DNA from: Chaenocephalus aceratus
Lineage: Eukaryota; Chordata; Actinopteri; Perciformes; Channichthyidae
Direction of reading: 5' to 3'
Assembly (NCBI GenBank): GCA_023974075.1
Contig: CM043792.1
Coordinates: 23,689,514-23,753,513, forward strand
Length of the DNA: 64,000 nt
A program made the position numbers and the translations under genes. Every line of letters starts with the position of its first letter. Position 1 is the first letter of the stretch. A model generated the notes under the pieces. The model was not told where the DNA came from. It made no database searches and saw only the letters and a program-made list of their open reading frames with translations. Shown one piece after another: positions 29,861 through 41,200 of the stretch.

Positions 29861-29915
29861 TGTTGTTTCTTACACGACCACTAGAGGTGCTCTAGTGGTC
29901 GTGTAAGAAACAACA
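29861..29915. repeat. Perfect 26-bp hairpin with 3-base loop
   Basis: The arm TGTTGTTTCTTACACGACCA plus CTAGAG is followed by loop GTG and the exact reverse complement. It sits in the left arm of the long-inverted-repeat element and has no counterpart in the right arm. Confidence 0.97.
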
Positions 29916-30152
29916 TGCTCCGGGCCCGTTCATTGCAAACGCTCCGGAGGGACGTTTATTCACAAATAACCCTCTCTGGAAAATCCTAAATTGTGGAATA
30001 GTTTGGCCATTAAAATGCTTTTTGATTCGATTTCTGGCGAGAAGTGTATATTGTACTCTTAAAATCCACGTCCAGTCGATGTGTAGCGGCAAACTCTGGG
30101 GAAGAGCCGGGACGCCAATATGGAAGTGCCACACACTGCAGTTCATCTAGTG

Positions 30153-31240
30153 CAGGGGTGGGGAACCTCCGGTCCCCGGGCCGTATACGGCCCGCAAGAC
30201 AATTTGATACGGCCCTCGAGGTAACTCACGCAAAAAAGATTTTTTTTTTAGAAATCTAGACCGCAAAATAATTAAACAAGCGAGTGCCTGTTTTTCCTGG
30301 CCAAGGTCAGGGTCCTTGAACACAACACGAGCCTCACGTGTCATCACGTGGTATATGTCTCGTCCGACGGGGGTTTAGAGCTGACGGAGAGCACCAGAAG
30401 TCGCTCCGGGCCGGGACTTCACAAATGTCAGTACTATGGTCAGTACCCATAAGGAGCCGTACACATGCCGCAGTTTTTTGCGTGGCTGTGTCTTTAGTTG
30501 AAGGCCCAGTGGTGATCTGTTCATCTGTCATACTGATCATACAGTCAATAACGTTGTTGTTATTAGCATATGGTTAGCTAGCTATGCTAACGAATATAAG
30601 AAGCTTTTTCTCCAACCAGTGAGGTAAAGGCACATCTTTATATGATCATTATAGTCATACAAAAATAAGAGAATAAAGTAAACAGTTATAAAATACTATA
30701 TGACAGTAAAAAAAAGTTGTTATTAATAAACAACAATACAGTTTGAAAGGGGAGTGATTTGTAAAATATCCATAAAGAAAATCTGCTTACTGTTCTGTTT
30801 CATATGGGTGTTGAGAGATGTATCCATAGATCTCTTAACTCTTAAAGTGCACCAGATTGATGCTTTTAACTTCAACATTTAAAACAAAAATCTTCCCAGG
30901 GGAGCATTGCCCCCCGGACCCCCCTAGAGGAGGATAGGTCCCCCCCCCCACACACTTAAATCATATTCACATGGATAGGAAACTAAATTGCACACATCTT
31001 GTGTCCATATCTTTCTGTTCTGGTGGTCATGCCACAACCGTGCACGTGCATGCATACGCGAGTCATGGTAAGATATCTGGATTAAGAGGTTGCTTTTTCT
31101 TTGCACAGCATGAAAGAAAGGCCAAATGAATGGGCTGTGATTTTAGTATTTTTAAGCAGAGGTCAATCATTTGTACGGCCCTCGGAGGATGTTGAAAAAA
31201 TTGAAATGGCCCTTGAGAGGAAAAAGGTTCCCCACCCCTG
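30153..31240. mobile_element. Non-autonomous hAT (Charlie-like) transposon
   Basis: The ends CAGGGGTGGGGAACCT (30153-30168) and the exact reverse complement (31225-31240) form a 16-bp perfect inverted repeat. The exact 8-bp duplication ATCTAGTG lies at 30145-30152 and 31241-31248. The 1.09-kb interior lacks a transposase frame. Confidence 0.96.
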
Positions 31241-31248
31241 ATCTAGTG

Positions 31249-32930
31249 GCTAGTAGGAGCAGGCTGCAGAAGGGAGCAATTTCCATAGACCCCCATGTTA
31301 AAATGCCCAACTTTACAGCAGAAATAAACATGTTTACATCGTGGTTCAAAAAACCATATTCTCTGTATAGTTAGATTCCCCCTTCATGACTACTGTGTGG
31401 GGGGTACATTTTTTCTCAACTCATCTGTTTAATTAATATTAAGCCTTAAAGTTATGCATATATTAGGGCGTGGTCACATTGAGTGACAGCTCTGTCAAGT
31501 GACTGCTGCTGCTAGCGTCTTGTCTCTCTGCTAGCTGCTCCGTGAAGCTACAGGGACTCTGCCTGCTCAGTTCATCCAGGGAACACAACTTGAAGCCGGC
31601 CGTGGTTGTTTGTTCTTCATGCTTATATATCGGACAATTGTGACTCGCTCTGCGGTTAAAACAGACGGTGCATGAATGCGGTTTTTGCGGTAAGTGAAAT
31701 TCGAGTACTTATTGATGTGTTTATGATTTGAATCAGCTACGTAATGAATGTTAAGGCTTGGGTTAGTGTGTAAGCAAGTGGTAGTTACATCGGTGCTAAC
31801 GATGCTAATCGTAGTCTCCAAGTTAAAACCATAGACTGTAGATATAAGGGTTAAAACGAAATAGACAAGTGTTCAGCCGCGTTAAGTGGGATAATACTGT
31901 AGAACAAACGGCTTCTGTTTGAGGTTGATAAAATAAGGCCATCCTTGTAACTTAGAGAGATATTTTATTATGTAGGTAGGAACTGTATGCATCGCTAAGG
32001 TTAATTTAAATTGGCTATGCTCAAGTATGTAGACAAGCTCATGTCGAAGTAGTGTAGCCTATGTGAAATCAACCTCACAATAAGATGTGTGTATATTACA
32101 AATAATAATGTCATATTTCAAGATGATTAGGTTAGATCAGGCATCCTCAAAGTACGGACTCTGGTCCGGATCCGGACCGAACCACAACTGTCTCTGGACT
32201 CTGAGCAAATTATATGTGGCGAGACATCGCCACAACGTCAAAATGATCCGCGATGTCCATAGACTGCAAACAGCGCTCATCGAACATTTATGAGTGAAAG
32301 TCTCTAATGTCCGAGTGCAAGTGAATGCAGCACAAGATGCACGTCATGTAACCCCTCCCCCGGTCCTGGCGCGAGCGTGGACATATGATTGGCGGCGATT
32401 TCATTTGAACGGGATGGGGCAAAACGAGAAGCATTCGGACCCAAGCACTGAAGGAATGAGGTATTTGCGGTATACACTGACAGAGAAGAGACTGTCAGTT
32501 TGCCTGCACTCAGCATTGAATCAAAACGCACTAAAGCTGTTGATCTTAATACGTTTGTGAGGCGTTTTGCTGAACAAAATGGCAATCGCCGCATTCAGCT
32601 GCAATAGACACGTCAACTTGATGCTCTGCTCACGGATGAGCATACAAAACTGTTAAAATGATGACCTTATGTGTGTAAATATATTTTTTTCTTTGAGGGG
32701 GTCTGCACCCAAAAAACTGTTTTAAGTCCTGAGAAAGTCAAATAAGACGGTGTGTAAAACTACACTGCCCAGCCAAAAAAAAGTAACCACTTTGATTTAA
32801 CTAGGCCAGTAGTTAAGGACTTTCCACTGGATAATAACTGAAGTATAAAAGAATGCATGACTGAAGTGATGGAGACCATGTTGAAGGCAAACAAAAAGAG
32901 AAAATAACAGGTCAAATCAAGCAAATCCCC
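31249..32930. other. Interior of the 6.2-kb insertion, with a possible hAT left end
   Basis: Non-coding. At 32140-32180 the sequence CAGGCATCCTCAAAGTACGG, followed by CCGGATCCGGACCG, resembles the start of a hAT element whose coding relic follows at 32930. The matching right end was not found. A CCATAGACTGTA motif lies at 31829. Confidence 0.45.
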
Positions 32931-33290
32931 CTCTCAGATTCCACAGCAACCAGAGGAACATAAATACTTGCTGGTGATTTGATTAATCAGCTTTGTGATG
33001 GAATAAAAAATGCACAGTGCATTTCCTTAGCTGTGGATGAGTCCACTGACACTGCTGACATTGCTCAGTTGCTGGTGTTTGTGAGTTTTTATGATGAGGC
33101 AAAGGGGGAGTTTGTTGAAGATGTGTTGGGCCTGACGAACCTCAGTGGACACACAAGGGGGCAAGACATTTATAAAGCAATAATGGGAATGCTGAATGAA
33201 AAAGAGTGCAGCTGCCTTTATTCATAACTGCAGCTCTTACACTGCGACTCTGAGGGATCAAGCACAATAACAATGAAAACTGCTGCATAC
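32930..33290 (+). pseudogene. hAT transposase fragment (GTF2IRD2/ZBED-like group)
   Basis: Reading from about 32930 the frame gives PLSDSTATRGT, a TAA stop near 32960, then ILAGDLINQLCDGIKN, ISLAVDESTDTADIAQLLVF and HTRGQDIYKAIMGMLNEKEC, before a stop at about 33225. The DEST motif carries the first catalytic Asp of hAT transposases, and the surroundings resemble the transposase group that gave rise to GTF2IRD2-like genes. Only about 110 codons remain of a protein that is normally 500-700 residues. There is an internal stop, and the zinc-finger start and C-terminal dimerisation region are missing. It lies in the 6.2-kb insertion and is not a functional gene. Confidence 0.75.
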
Positions 33291-36264
33291 AGATGACTTT
33301 TGTTTTTGCAACCTCGTGTTAAGAATCTTGTTGCAATTGTTTAAAAGATTGAATGACCGTAATAAACGGACCTTTGTCTTATTGAAACAAACCTTGTTGT
33401 TTTTTTTTAATTGCATTACCAAATGGGTATCAAATAAACAGTAAGCATTGGTAACACAACTTCCAAAGTTATAGTAAAATAAAAAGGACCCTGACTCGAC
33501 AATACACAATCCAACATGTTCAACAGAAGAGAATCAGTTATATTGTTTGTACACATGGTACTTTACATATATATATATCTGTTTGTTTAAGGTGTCCAGG
33601 TGATGCAGACAGGCTGGACCGGAGAGTGAGAGACAGAACTGGACTCCTCACAGCAGTGAACTTCAGCACAGGTACAAAGACTCTATTTTTCATACTGTAC
33701 AAAGAATCAAGAAAGATATTTGTTTAAATAAATGAAGTGTAAGAGCCAGTAATTTGATTTGATAAGAAAGGCCACCTAATTGTGACATCTGTAGTCAACG
33801 CTCTATAAAGGACTACAATTCCCACGGTGCCTGTGCTAACGCCACAGTGAGGGGCAACCTGTTGAGAGACGCCGTCGAGGAACAGTTTTTAACCGTACTC
33901 AATCGTACTCGTAACCGTACATACAAACCGTACAAGTACCCTTTAAGTTGTGAAGTTATCAAGAAAGAAAGAATACCTAAGTTGTGTTGTTTTATTTGAG
34001 TTTTGCCTATTTCTTTTGAATATTGTAAAGGCCTATTTTTCTTTGTTGCATGTGCAAAAGTTTGTTATTTTATTTTGAGCAAATACATCGCAACATCTTC
34101 TAAACCATCGGAGGCCAAGCAACACTTCAAACTGTGAGTACTTTAAGGAAAGAAACGAGTTAGAACTGTCTGTTTAAGGCGTCTAGTGGCTTGGTGGAAA
34201 AACAAGGAAGGAAGCCACGACATGAAGTATTGACTTGAATACACTGATATACATTCCATTAAACAATACTAAATACTAGATCACCTACACATCAGTTAAG
34301 TTGAGGGGTCTTTCCATGCAAAAGGTTACATTTAGATGTTAACAAGCAATATTATTGTGTGAAAATGAGACCTTGTGTCTCTATGAGATCTACACCTGTA
34401 TAAATAAAGGCTAAAGAAATATGGTTTTGTCAGCTTTCTAATTTAATGTATTAAAGGCAAAGATATTTAACACATAGTGAGAACTGCTACTATTTATCTC
34501 TCAATATTGTCTGAAAAAAACGTGGTAAAAGTTATTATTTCAGTGAGACAACAAAGCAAGCTTCTACAGTTGCACTATGTTTTGATAACAGTTAAATATT
34601 ATTTTGATAATAAAATATATTTCAATGTTGATGAACTTCATACTGTTCATTCATAATCTGATTGTCTTTGTAGCTCACTGTTGAAATAAAACAAATCATT
34701 ACAATTACAAAATAATTATATCTACAGCCCCTAAACACACAAACACACTGCTTTCATAAATAACACACTTGTTCTGCAATAATATGTTTTATGTTTCCTG
34801 TAATTTTTGTTAGGAAAGGACATGCCTGAAAGACACAACATTTTCTCCTTCTCTGAGGGTCCAGAAGAACATCCAAGAGGAACATTAAAAGCTGATGTTA
34901 TGAGATTGTAAGACCAGTACAGGACATTCACTAAGAAACTACTTTTATTGTGAAAACACAGTCAGCTGATCGAATGCACCTATTTCCACATCTACACTCC
35001 ATCAGCTGATTATTTCTATTTGCCTCACTTTATGAGCTTCACATCACTTGTGCCTTGTACCGCAGAGTTTGCAACGTCACAAATAAATGGGGCCAATCTT
35101 CAGTCAGATGTGAATGTGTAATCTAACATTTTCAGTAAGAATAATGGACGAAAGGAGTGCAAATACAATTTATTGAAATGTGAACCAAAACTTAATCAAA
35201 CATGTTTTAAATAAAAAGCACATATGGACAGAAGGTGTAAACCTATTAAATGTATAAGTAAACACATTTAGTCAAATAAAGTGACAGACTAGGCCTGTGC
35301 AGTTGGTATCAGCTCCTCCATCAGGCCTGGTCCTCCTCGCAGAGGAAAGACCCTCAGTCCTCTCCAAACCAACAGACAGGACGTCCATCACACGGAGGTT
35401 TCTCCCTGAAGTCTCTGCAGCTCTCTGGAAACCAGGCTGTCTCAATCCGTCCACACTGAATATGAGAGGGGAAAAATGAAAAATAATAAATGCTTTGGAC
35501 AATAAGAAATATAAAGTTGACTGTTGAGTTGCTCAGTTTTTTTAGATTGTCAATACTATTACTGTATAACTAATATCTCAGGTTAAGAGGCACATTCAAA
35601 TAAAGATTGGTCTTTAAATACATTTTGTCTTTTGAATTGTTTATCTAAAGTAAAGGATCTAGAACTGGTACTTAGTTTTAATGATACAGTCTGGTTATTA
35701 TGCTGTTTGGAGGAGGCCTCACAGGTAAGAGTACTAACTAGCTACCATCCCATGTACCTTAGCTTGACTTAAATGTATTAAACATGTAATTAAGTGATAT
35801 CAAAATATAAATAACTAATGTCATGTAAACATATTAATATTTGCTTGATTCCAGTGTTGAATTTAGCACAATTGCATACAAACGTTAAGGGATTTTAAGA
35901 TTCTGAAGTATTATGCTAAAAACTCAATAACTTAGATCATTATTTATAGTTTTGCTGAATAGTTTCATGTCCGCTTACCTTAGAAAGGTAAAATGCGACG
36001 GCAGTGTGCAGATGGGGAGCATGTTAGCTTAGCTTGGTAGCTTCAGCTAGCTCTGGAACTTCCAGCTCGGTGGCAGCAGGTCCCGCCTCGGCTCCGCCTC
36101 TTTGCCCTTATTTGGAGCAGGCTGGAACAGGCGGGAGTTGAACTCTGACGTCGCTGTTGAGCCGTTAGTGGCCGACTCCGCCTACTAAGGGCTTCTCGGC
36201 AACTCTGCAGAATCCTATGGGTGACGTCACAGACCCTACATCCATTTATATATACAGTCTATGG
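33291..36264. other. Rest of the 6.2-kb insertion, non-coding
   Basis: AT-rich sequence. A short segment at 33590-33672, flanked by AG and GT, looks like it could once have been an exon of the inserted element, but the frame shows no recognisable protein. The block closes with GTGACGTCACAGACCC and TATACAGTCTATGG. Confidence 0.4.
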
Positions 36265-36560
36265 TAGGATCTATAGTTTGATAGATGACGAAGATGATTT
36301 GAGGTCTCGCCAGGAGAACGTGTATGCGACTTCCATGTAAAGTTAGTGTGGGTGAAAACAGTTTTTCCGGTCTCGAAGTTTTCATAATAAAACCGGATAT
36401 ATTCCCCTCACTGTCAAATGATTACACAGTGATATCTGCATTACTCATCCACTAAAAAACATCAGTTTATCTTTGTTAATTACACAATATTGATTGGTTT
36501 AAATTGTGTACAATGCTTTTGTGTTTTTAACCTTCGATTCAGAGAAACAAATAGTTTTTT

Positions 36561-38274
36561 CGGAGTTAAGACACTACAGTTTCCGAAGACACTACACTAC
36601 CCAGAATTCCCAGCTATCGTTTGGGACTACAACATCCGCCTTGCTTTACAAACCCCGTGATTAGTCATCAAGCCCTGTGATTGGATGTTGGAGTGGCAGT
36701 GCGACAAGGTTACGCTGAGCGTCAAACAGCTCTTTGAAATGGAATGGAACCACGGCAGACTTCCCCCCCCCCCCAGAACTACACATGCTGGCTATTGTGT
36801 GTTTCGCAACATGTTCTATGGCACGTCTCTTTATAAGACGTTTTCATATTTCACACAATTCAAGAATTTGCCAGTATTAAACTGTACACCCTGGAGGTTT
36901 AGGGGATACGAAACACAGTGGTGTTATCAAATGTAAAACATATAATTAATAAATGGGTGAATTAATATACCCACATGACACCTAAGGTCAGAAGAGCTTT
37001 ATTTAACAGCTGGTCTTATGTCTGTGACCCCTCCTGTTGTTCATTGATAAGCCTGTAACATGCACTTGTCAAGGTTCAGAGGCAGATTTTGCAAATATGG
37101 CAGTAGCCATCGATCATCTTAAGATAAGATAAGATATACTTTATTGATCCCAAGTTGGGAAATGTTTTTGTTACAGCAGCATGTACTACTTTGTTCTACT
37201 CCACTACAATTCAGAGGTTAACCTGGTATTTTTACTCCACTACATTTATTTTAGTTACTTTGCAGATTCTGATTAATGATGTGAAATATAAACAACCCTT
37301 AAATCAGACTTTAGTTACCTGACTCAAATTCAGGGAAGGTGATTGTCAAGTGCCAAAATAAACTATGCAATATATTGGACATTAAGTACTTTGTCAGACT
37401 TCATATTTATCTGTGGAGAACCCCAACGTTTTTTTCTTATTCAAAAGAAGACCTTAACTTAAAGTAATCTTTAATGTTTAAATAAAGCCTTATTAGTTTG
37501 TCTGTTTTGCACATCCTCCTGTTAATATCTTTGGACGTCCTGCACTAAACTGTTTTATTGTAGAGATCACTACAGTATCTTCTTGATATTTTCTATTCTA
37601 TATTTCTATCATGCCTTCTACTTTCCCCGAATTTTGTATGTAGGCTACTCTTAATATTTAAATGTTTTCATCAAATAAAACGTATTCAATAACAACATTC
37701 AATAACGTGCTTTAACCACTAGGCGGTGCGGGTTAAAAAACCAGTGGTGTAGTTAATAAAACATAATAATATCAAACATAATATAACTATTAACTTTATT
37801 GTGAAATTAAAACAGAACGGTAAAGGAAAATACAGTTTCAGTCTCTCGATTTGAAGCTTATGCATTGTACCATGAACCTGTATAGACCTGTAACAGTCAA
37901 CTGCATGAGGAGTTGGAAAGGTAGTAAATAATATCTTTAAAAACTACAACAAAAATCCCTTTCTATCAGCTGTGCACCATTATGGTGTAAATATAGCCGA
38001 TCTACCAATTGGATCAAATATAAAAGTCAGTCGAATTAGTGTTGCTGCAAGGAGACGTATTGTGTGAAAAGAAATGGAAGATGTTGTTTAATTGCTTGAA
38101 CCGTGTATTACAATGCCGTTATGTGATGACTTCAAAAGAGAAAAGCAAGAACACTCGGAATAAAGTATTATTTTATTTAAAAAAAATGTTTTTCCGATTT
38201 CATATCATATAAACACCATATCCCGACATGCATTGCGGCTAAAACAATTGATGTTTTAGCCTATCAAAACCTCT
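36561..38274. other. Central spacer of the long-inverted-repeat element
   Basis: Non-coding AT-rich sequence between the two inverted arms, containing a short poly(C) at about 36766-36775 and the LINE tail at 37115-37200. Confidence 0.5.
37115..37200 (-). repeat. LINE 3'-tail-like segment with AAGAT repeats
   Basis: AAGATAAGATAAGATATACT, followed by TTTATTGATCCCAAGTTGGG, resembles the 3' end of an RTE-type fish LINE in minus orientation. It is short, and the family call is from memory. Confidence 0.5.
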
Positions 38275-38846
38275 GAAAAAAGAAAGGTGTCTCTCAGAAT
38301 CGAAAGAGAAAAACCTATGGGAAAAACACAAAAGCATTGTACACAATTTAAACCAATAAATGTCGTATAATTAACAAGGATAAACTGAATGTTTTTTAGT
38401 TGATGAGTACTGCAGATATCACTGTTAAATCATTTGATCATTGGTTTTATTATGAAAACGTTGAGACCGGAAATACTGTTTTCAACCCGTAACTTTACAT
38501 GGAGGCTGCCGCATACCTCAAATCATCTTCGTAATAGGCTATCTATCAAACTATAGATCCTATATATCGACTGGATGTGGATTCTAAAAGTACAATATAC
38601 ACTTCTCGCTAGAAATCTAATCAAAAAGCGTTTTAATGGCCAAACTATCCTACAATTTAGGATTTTACAGAGAGTGTTATTTGTGAATAAACGACCATCT
38701 GTAACATTTGCATTCAACGGGAGCACTAGAGGGCGAAAACTTTGAAACGTAATTATAGGACGTATTAAGCGCTTGAACAAACGACCTATTTGGTCGTAAT
38801 AAGGGCCTGAACAATCGGCCCATTTGGCCGTATGAGTTGGAGGACT
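38275..38846. repeat. Right inverted arm of the long-inverted-repeat element
   Basis: This is the reverse complement of 36265-36560 and 29778-30085 taken together, about 85-90% alike by eye. Its outer end reads TATGAGTTGGAGGACT before the TGTTCAACT duplication. Confidence 0.8.
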
Positions 38847-38855
38847 TGTTCAACT

Positions 38856-41200
38856 AGTATTAAAAGCCAGTGCAAAGAGGTGGGTTTTTAGCCGAGATTC
38901 AAAAAGTCTCAGACTCAGCAGTCCGTATAAGTACTGGGAGGCTGTTCCACAGTCTGGGAGCTGCAAGACTGAAAGCCCTGTCACCTCGGGTTTTTTTCCT
39001 GCACCGAGGAACCACCAACATATTCTGCTGAGCTGAGCGCAATGCTCTAGCTGGAGCATGGGGGTGCAACAACTACCAAGACAGGTAAAGTGGTGCCAGT
39101 CCATGCAATGATTTAAAAACAAAAAGTAAGTACTTGAACTGGATCCTGTAACTGACAGGAAGCCAATGAAGATCTGCCAGAACAGGTGTGATGTGGTCAT
39201 ATCTTCTCTTCCCTGTAAGAAGGCGTGCAGCCGCATTTTGGACCAGCTGCAGGCGACAGACCAAACACTTATCAACACCAATATACAGGGAGTTACAATA
39301 GTCTAAGCGAGACGTTATAAATAGATGGATTAGCTGTTAAAACAATTATTTTCCAGGAAGATATGCCTTTACCTTCCCCAGAAGCCGCAGCTGGAAGAAG
39401 CTTGTCTTGACAACTGAGCTTATCTGTTTGTCAAATTTAAAACAGTTGTCAAAGATGACTCTTTGACAAGATTTCTGACAGAGGGTCGGCTGTAGGAGGC
39501 TATGGGGCCGAGTACACTATTAAAGCCATCCAGGAGTTCTGACTGTCCAAATATTAAAATATCTGTCTTGTTTTCGTTGAGTCAAGAAGTTGATTTCCAT
39601 CCATGATTTAAAGGTGGGGTAGGTAAGTTTGAGAAACCGGCTCAAGATACACTTTTTGTTATATTCCATGGAATGTTCTTAACATCCCGATAGCAATGAA
39701 TATATTAAGGGCTTTGACAACAAATCCATACAAAAATGTCATCTGTGGAAGCCATAGTACTGTAAAAAGCACGACCAATCATTTTAGCCAGCCCGGCTAA
39801 AATAACTGGATGGCCTACCTGCCTGTCTTATCTCGTGCCCTCATTGGTCATGTGCACGTTCGTGTGTGTTGGAGGAGAGGCTCTCTAAGGAAGTGGCAGA
39901 TTTTTTCCAGTTGTGTATTTTCAAATTCTAGCGCACTCGAGCAGGTTTCTCCAAAATTACCTACCCCACCTTTAATGTCTTTCTGACAGCTAAGCAAGGC
40001 AATCCTAGAATCCTTATTTGCTTTTATACGCAGGTATACCTACAAATCATCTGCAAAGCAATGGTAGGAAATGTTATGCTTTTGATTTTTTTTACCCCAG
40101 AGGTAGTAAATGCAGACTGAACAAAATGGGGCCTAGGATAGAATCTTGAGGGACCCCATATGCTAGTGGGGCTGCAACTGAAGAATACAGGCCAATATGC
40201 ACAGAAAAGGTCCTTTCTGACAGATACTGTATGATTGAAACCATTTTAGGACGTTACCTTTGATTCCAACACACAGTTCAAGGTGTGATAAAATAATTTG
40301 GTGGTCAATGGTATCAAAAGCAGCAGACAAATCTAAAATCACAAGCACAGCAGAATTCCCAGAATCAGCAGTTAAAAGAAGATAATTCAAAACTCTTATG
40401 AGAGCAGTTTCTGTGCTGTGGCGTGATTTAAAACCAGACTGAAACGTTTCTGATATGCAGTTAAAATCATGGTGCGACTGCAGTTGTGCTAAAACCACTT
40501 TCTCTAGGACTTTAGACAGGAAGGGAAGCTTAGAAATAGGTCTAAAGTTGGAGAGAACAGAATGATCAAGGTTCAGTTTTTTTACAAGAGGCTGCACTAC
40601 AGCATGTTTAAAAAAGGTTGGAACGCAACCTGAGGTGAGAGAGATATTTATCAAAGTTAAAATGTATGACCCAATAGTAGCAAAAACGTATTTCAGTAGT
40701 CTGGGAGGAATACTGTCTTAGGGGTATTGTGAAGGTTTCAATTTTTAACCACATCCGATAACTCGGACAGTGAAACCAGGTCAAACTGCTCGAAGACGGC
40801 TGAGCACACAGGAGCCACAGCTGGGTCTAAGGTGAGAGGAGGAGGTGAAGATCTAATGGCCAAGACTTTAACATTAAAAAATGAAAGGAACTTTTCACAT
40901 AGAGTAGGTGATGGCACAACACAGGGAGTGTTACAGGGATTTAAAAGACAATTAAGAGTGGTAAAAAGGAACTGGGGCCTATTTCTGGGACACAAGATTT
41001 GAAATATAATGTGTTTTTGCACATTTAACAGCCCTCTGATATTCGCTTAAACCGCCTCTTAAAATCCCCAAGGAGACGGGAAGTTTATCCTTCTTCCATC
41101 TCCTTTCTGCTCGTCTACAAGCGCGTCTCAGGGCGCGAGTAGAGTCTGTTATCTACGGTTCAGTCACAGGTTGAGGGCGTCTGGCCGTGAATGGAGCGAT
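38856..41200 (-). pseudogene. L2-clade LINE reverse transcriptase, broken
   Basis: On the minus strand this is a LINE ORF2 running from about 41200 down. It reads AERRWKKDKLPVSLGILRGG (41060-41120), a connecting region (40738-41022), then the RT: FKHAVVQPLVKKLNLD, LSNFRPISKLPFLSKVLEKV, FQSGFKSRHSTETALIRVLN and LDLSAAFDTIDHQI (motif A, near 40300-40340). GVPQDSILGPILFS follows (near 40150), then the catalytic box CFADDL (40043-40060). The C-terminal segment NAAARLLTGKRRYDHITPVL is at 39170-39240. The protein is interrupted by several stops and frameshifts and by a TTAA-flanked MITE at 39612-39971. The endonuclease is missing, so the copy is 5' truncated. L2/CR1 clade assignment rests on the RT motif spelling. 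Confidence 0.88.
39612..39971. mobile_element. piggyBac-like MITE in the LINE
   Basis: The ends AGGTGGGGTAGGTAA and TTACCTACCCCACCT are perfect inverted repeats directly flanked by TTAA on both sides (39608-39611 and 39972-39975), the target duplication of piggyBac-type elements. The inverted repeat continues imperfectly to GAGAAACC / GGTTTCTC. It is 360 bp and non-coding. Kolobok elements also duplicate TTAA and are an alternative. Confidence 0.85.

Larger units (their letters stand above)
30086..36264. mobile_element. 6.2-kb insertion splitting the left inverted arm
   Basis: The arm sequence stops after TA at 30084-30085 and resumes at TA at 36265-36266, so a 6.18-kb block was inserted, perhaps with a TA duplication. 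It starts GCGGCAAACTCTGG and ends TATACAGTCTATGG. The same motif in reverse (CCATAGACTGTA) occurs internally at 31829. It carries a nested hAT (30153-31240) and a hAT transposase relic (32930-33290) and otherwise has no coding frame. Its class is unresolved. Confidence 0.6.
29778..38846. mobile_element. Long-inverted-repeat DNA element inserted in a LINE
   Basis: A 9-bp direct duplication TGTTCAACT flanks the element at 29769-29777 and 38847-38855. Its ends are inverted copies of each other: the left arm occupies 29778-30085 and continues at 36265-36560 after a later insertion, and the right arm occupies about 38275-38846. The arms share segments such as GGCCGATTGTTCAAGCCC, TTATTCACAAATAA and TGTACAATGCTTTTGTG. 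Arm length is about 0.6 kb, and the middle (36560-38275) is non-coding. Long arms with a 9-bp duplication fit a Mutator-like or fold-back element; 8 bp (hAT) cannot be excluded. No transposase was found. Confidence 0.75.

Noticed and set aside
33590..33672. Possible exon flanked by AG and GT
   Set aside because: Lies within a repeat insertion, no recognisable protein, and no partner exon in phase; kept only as a remark.
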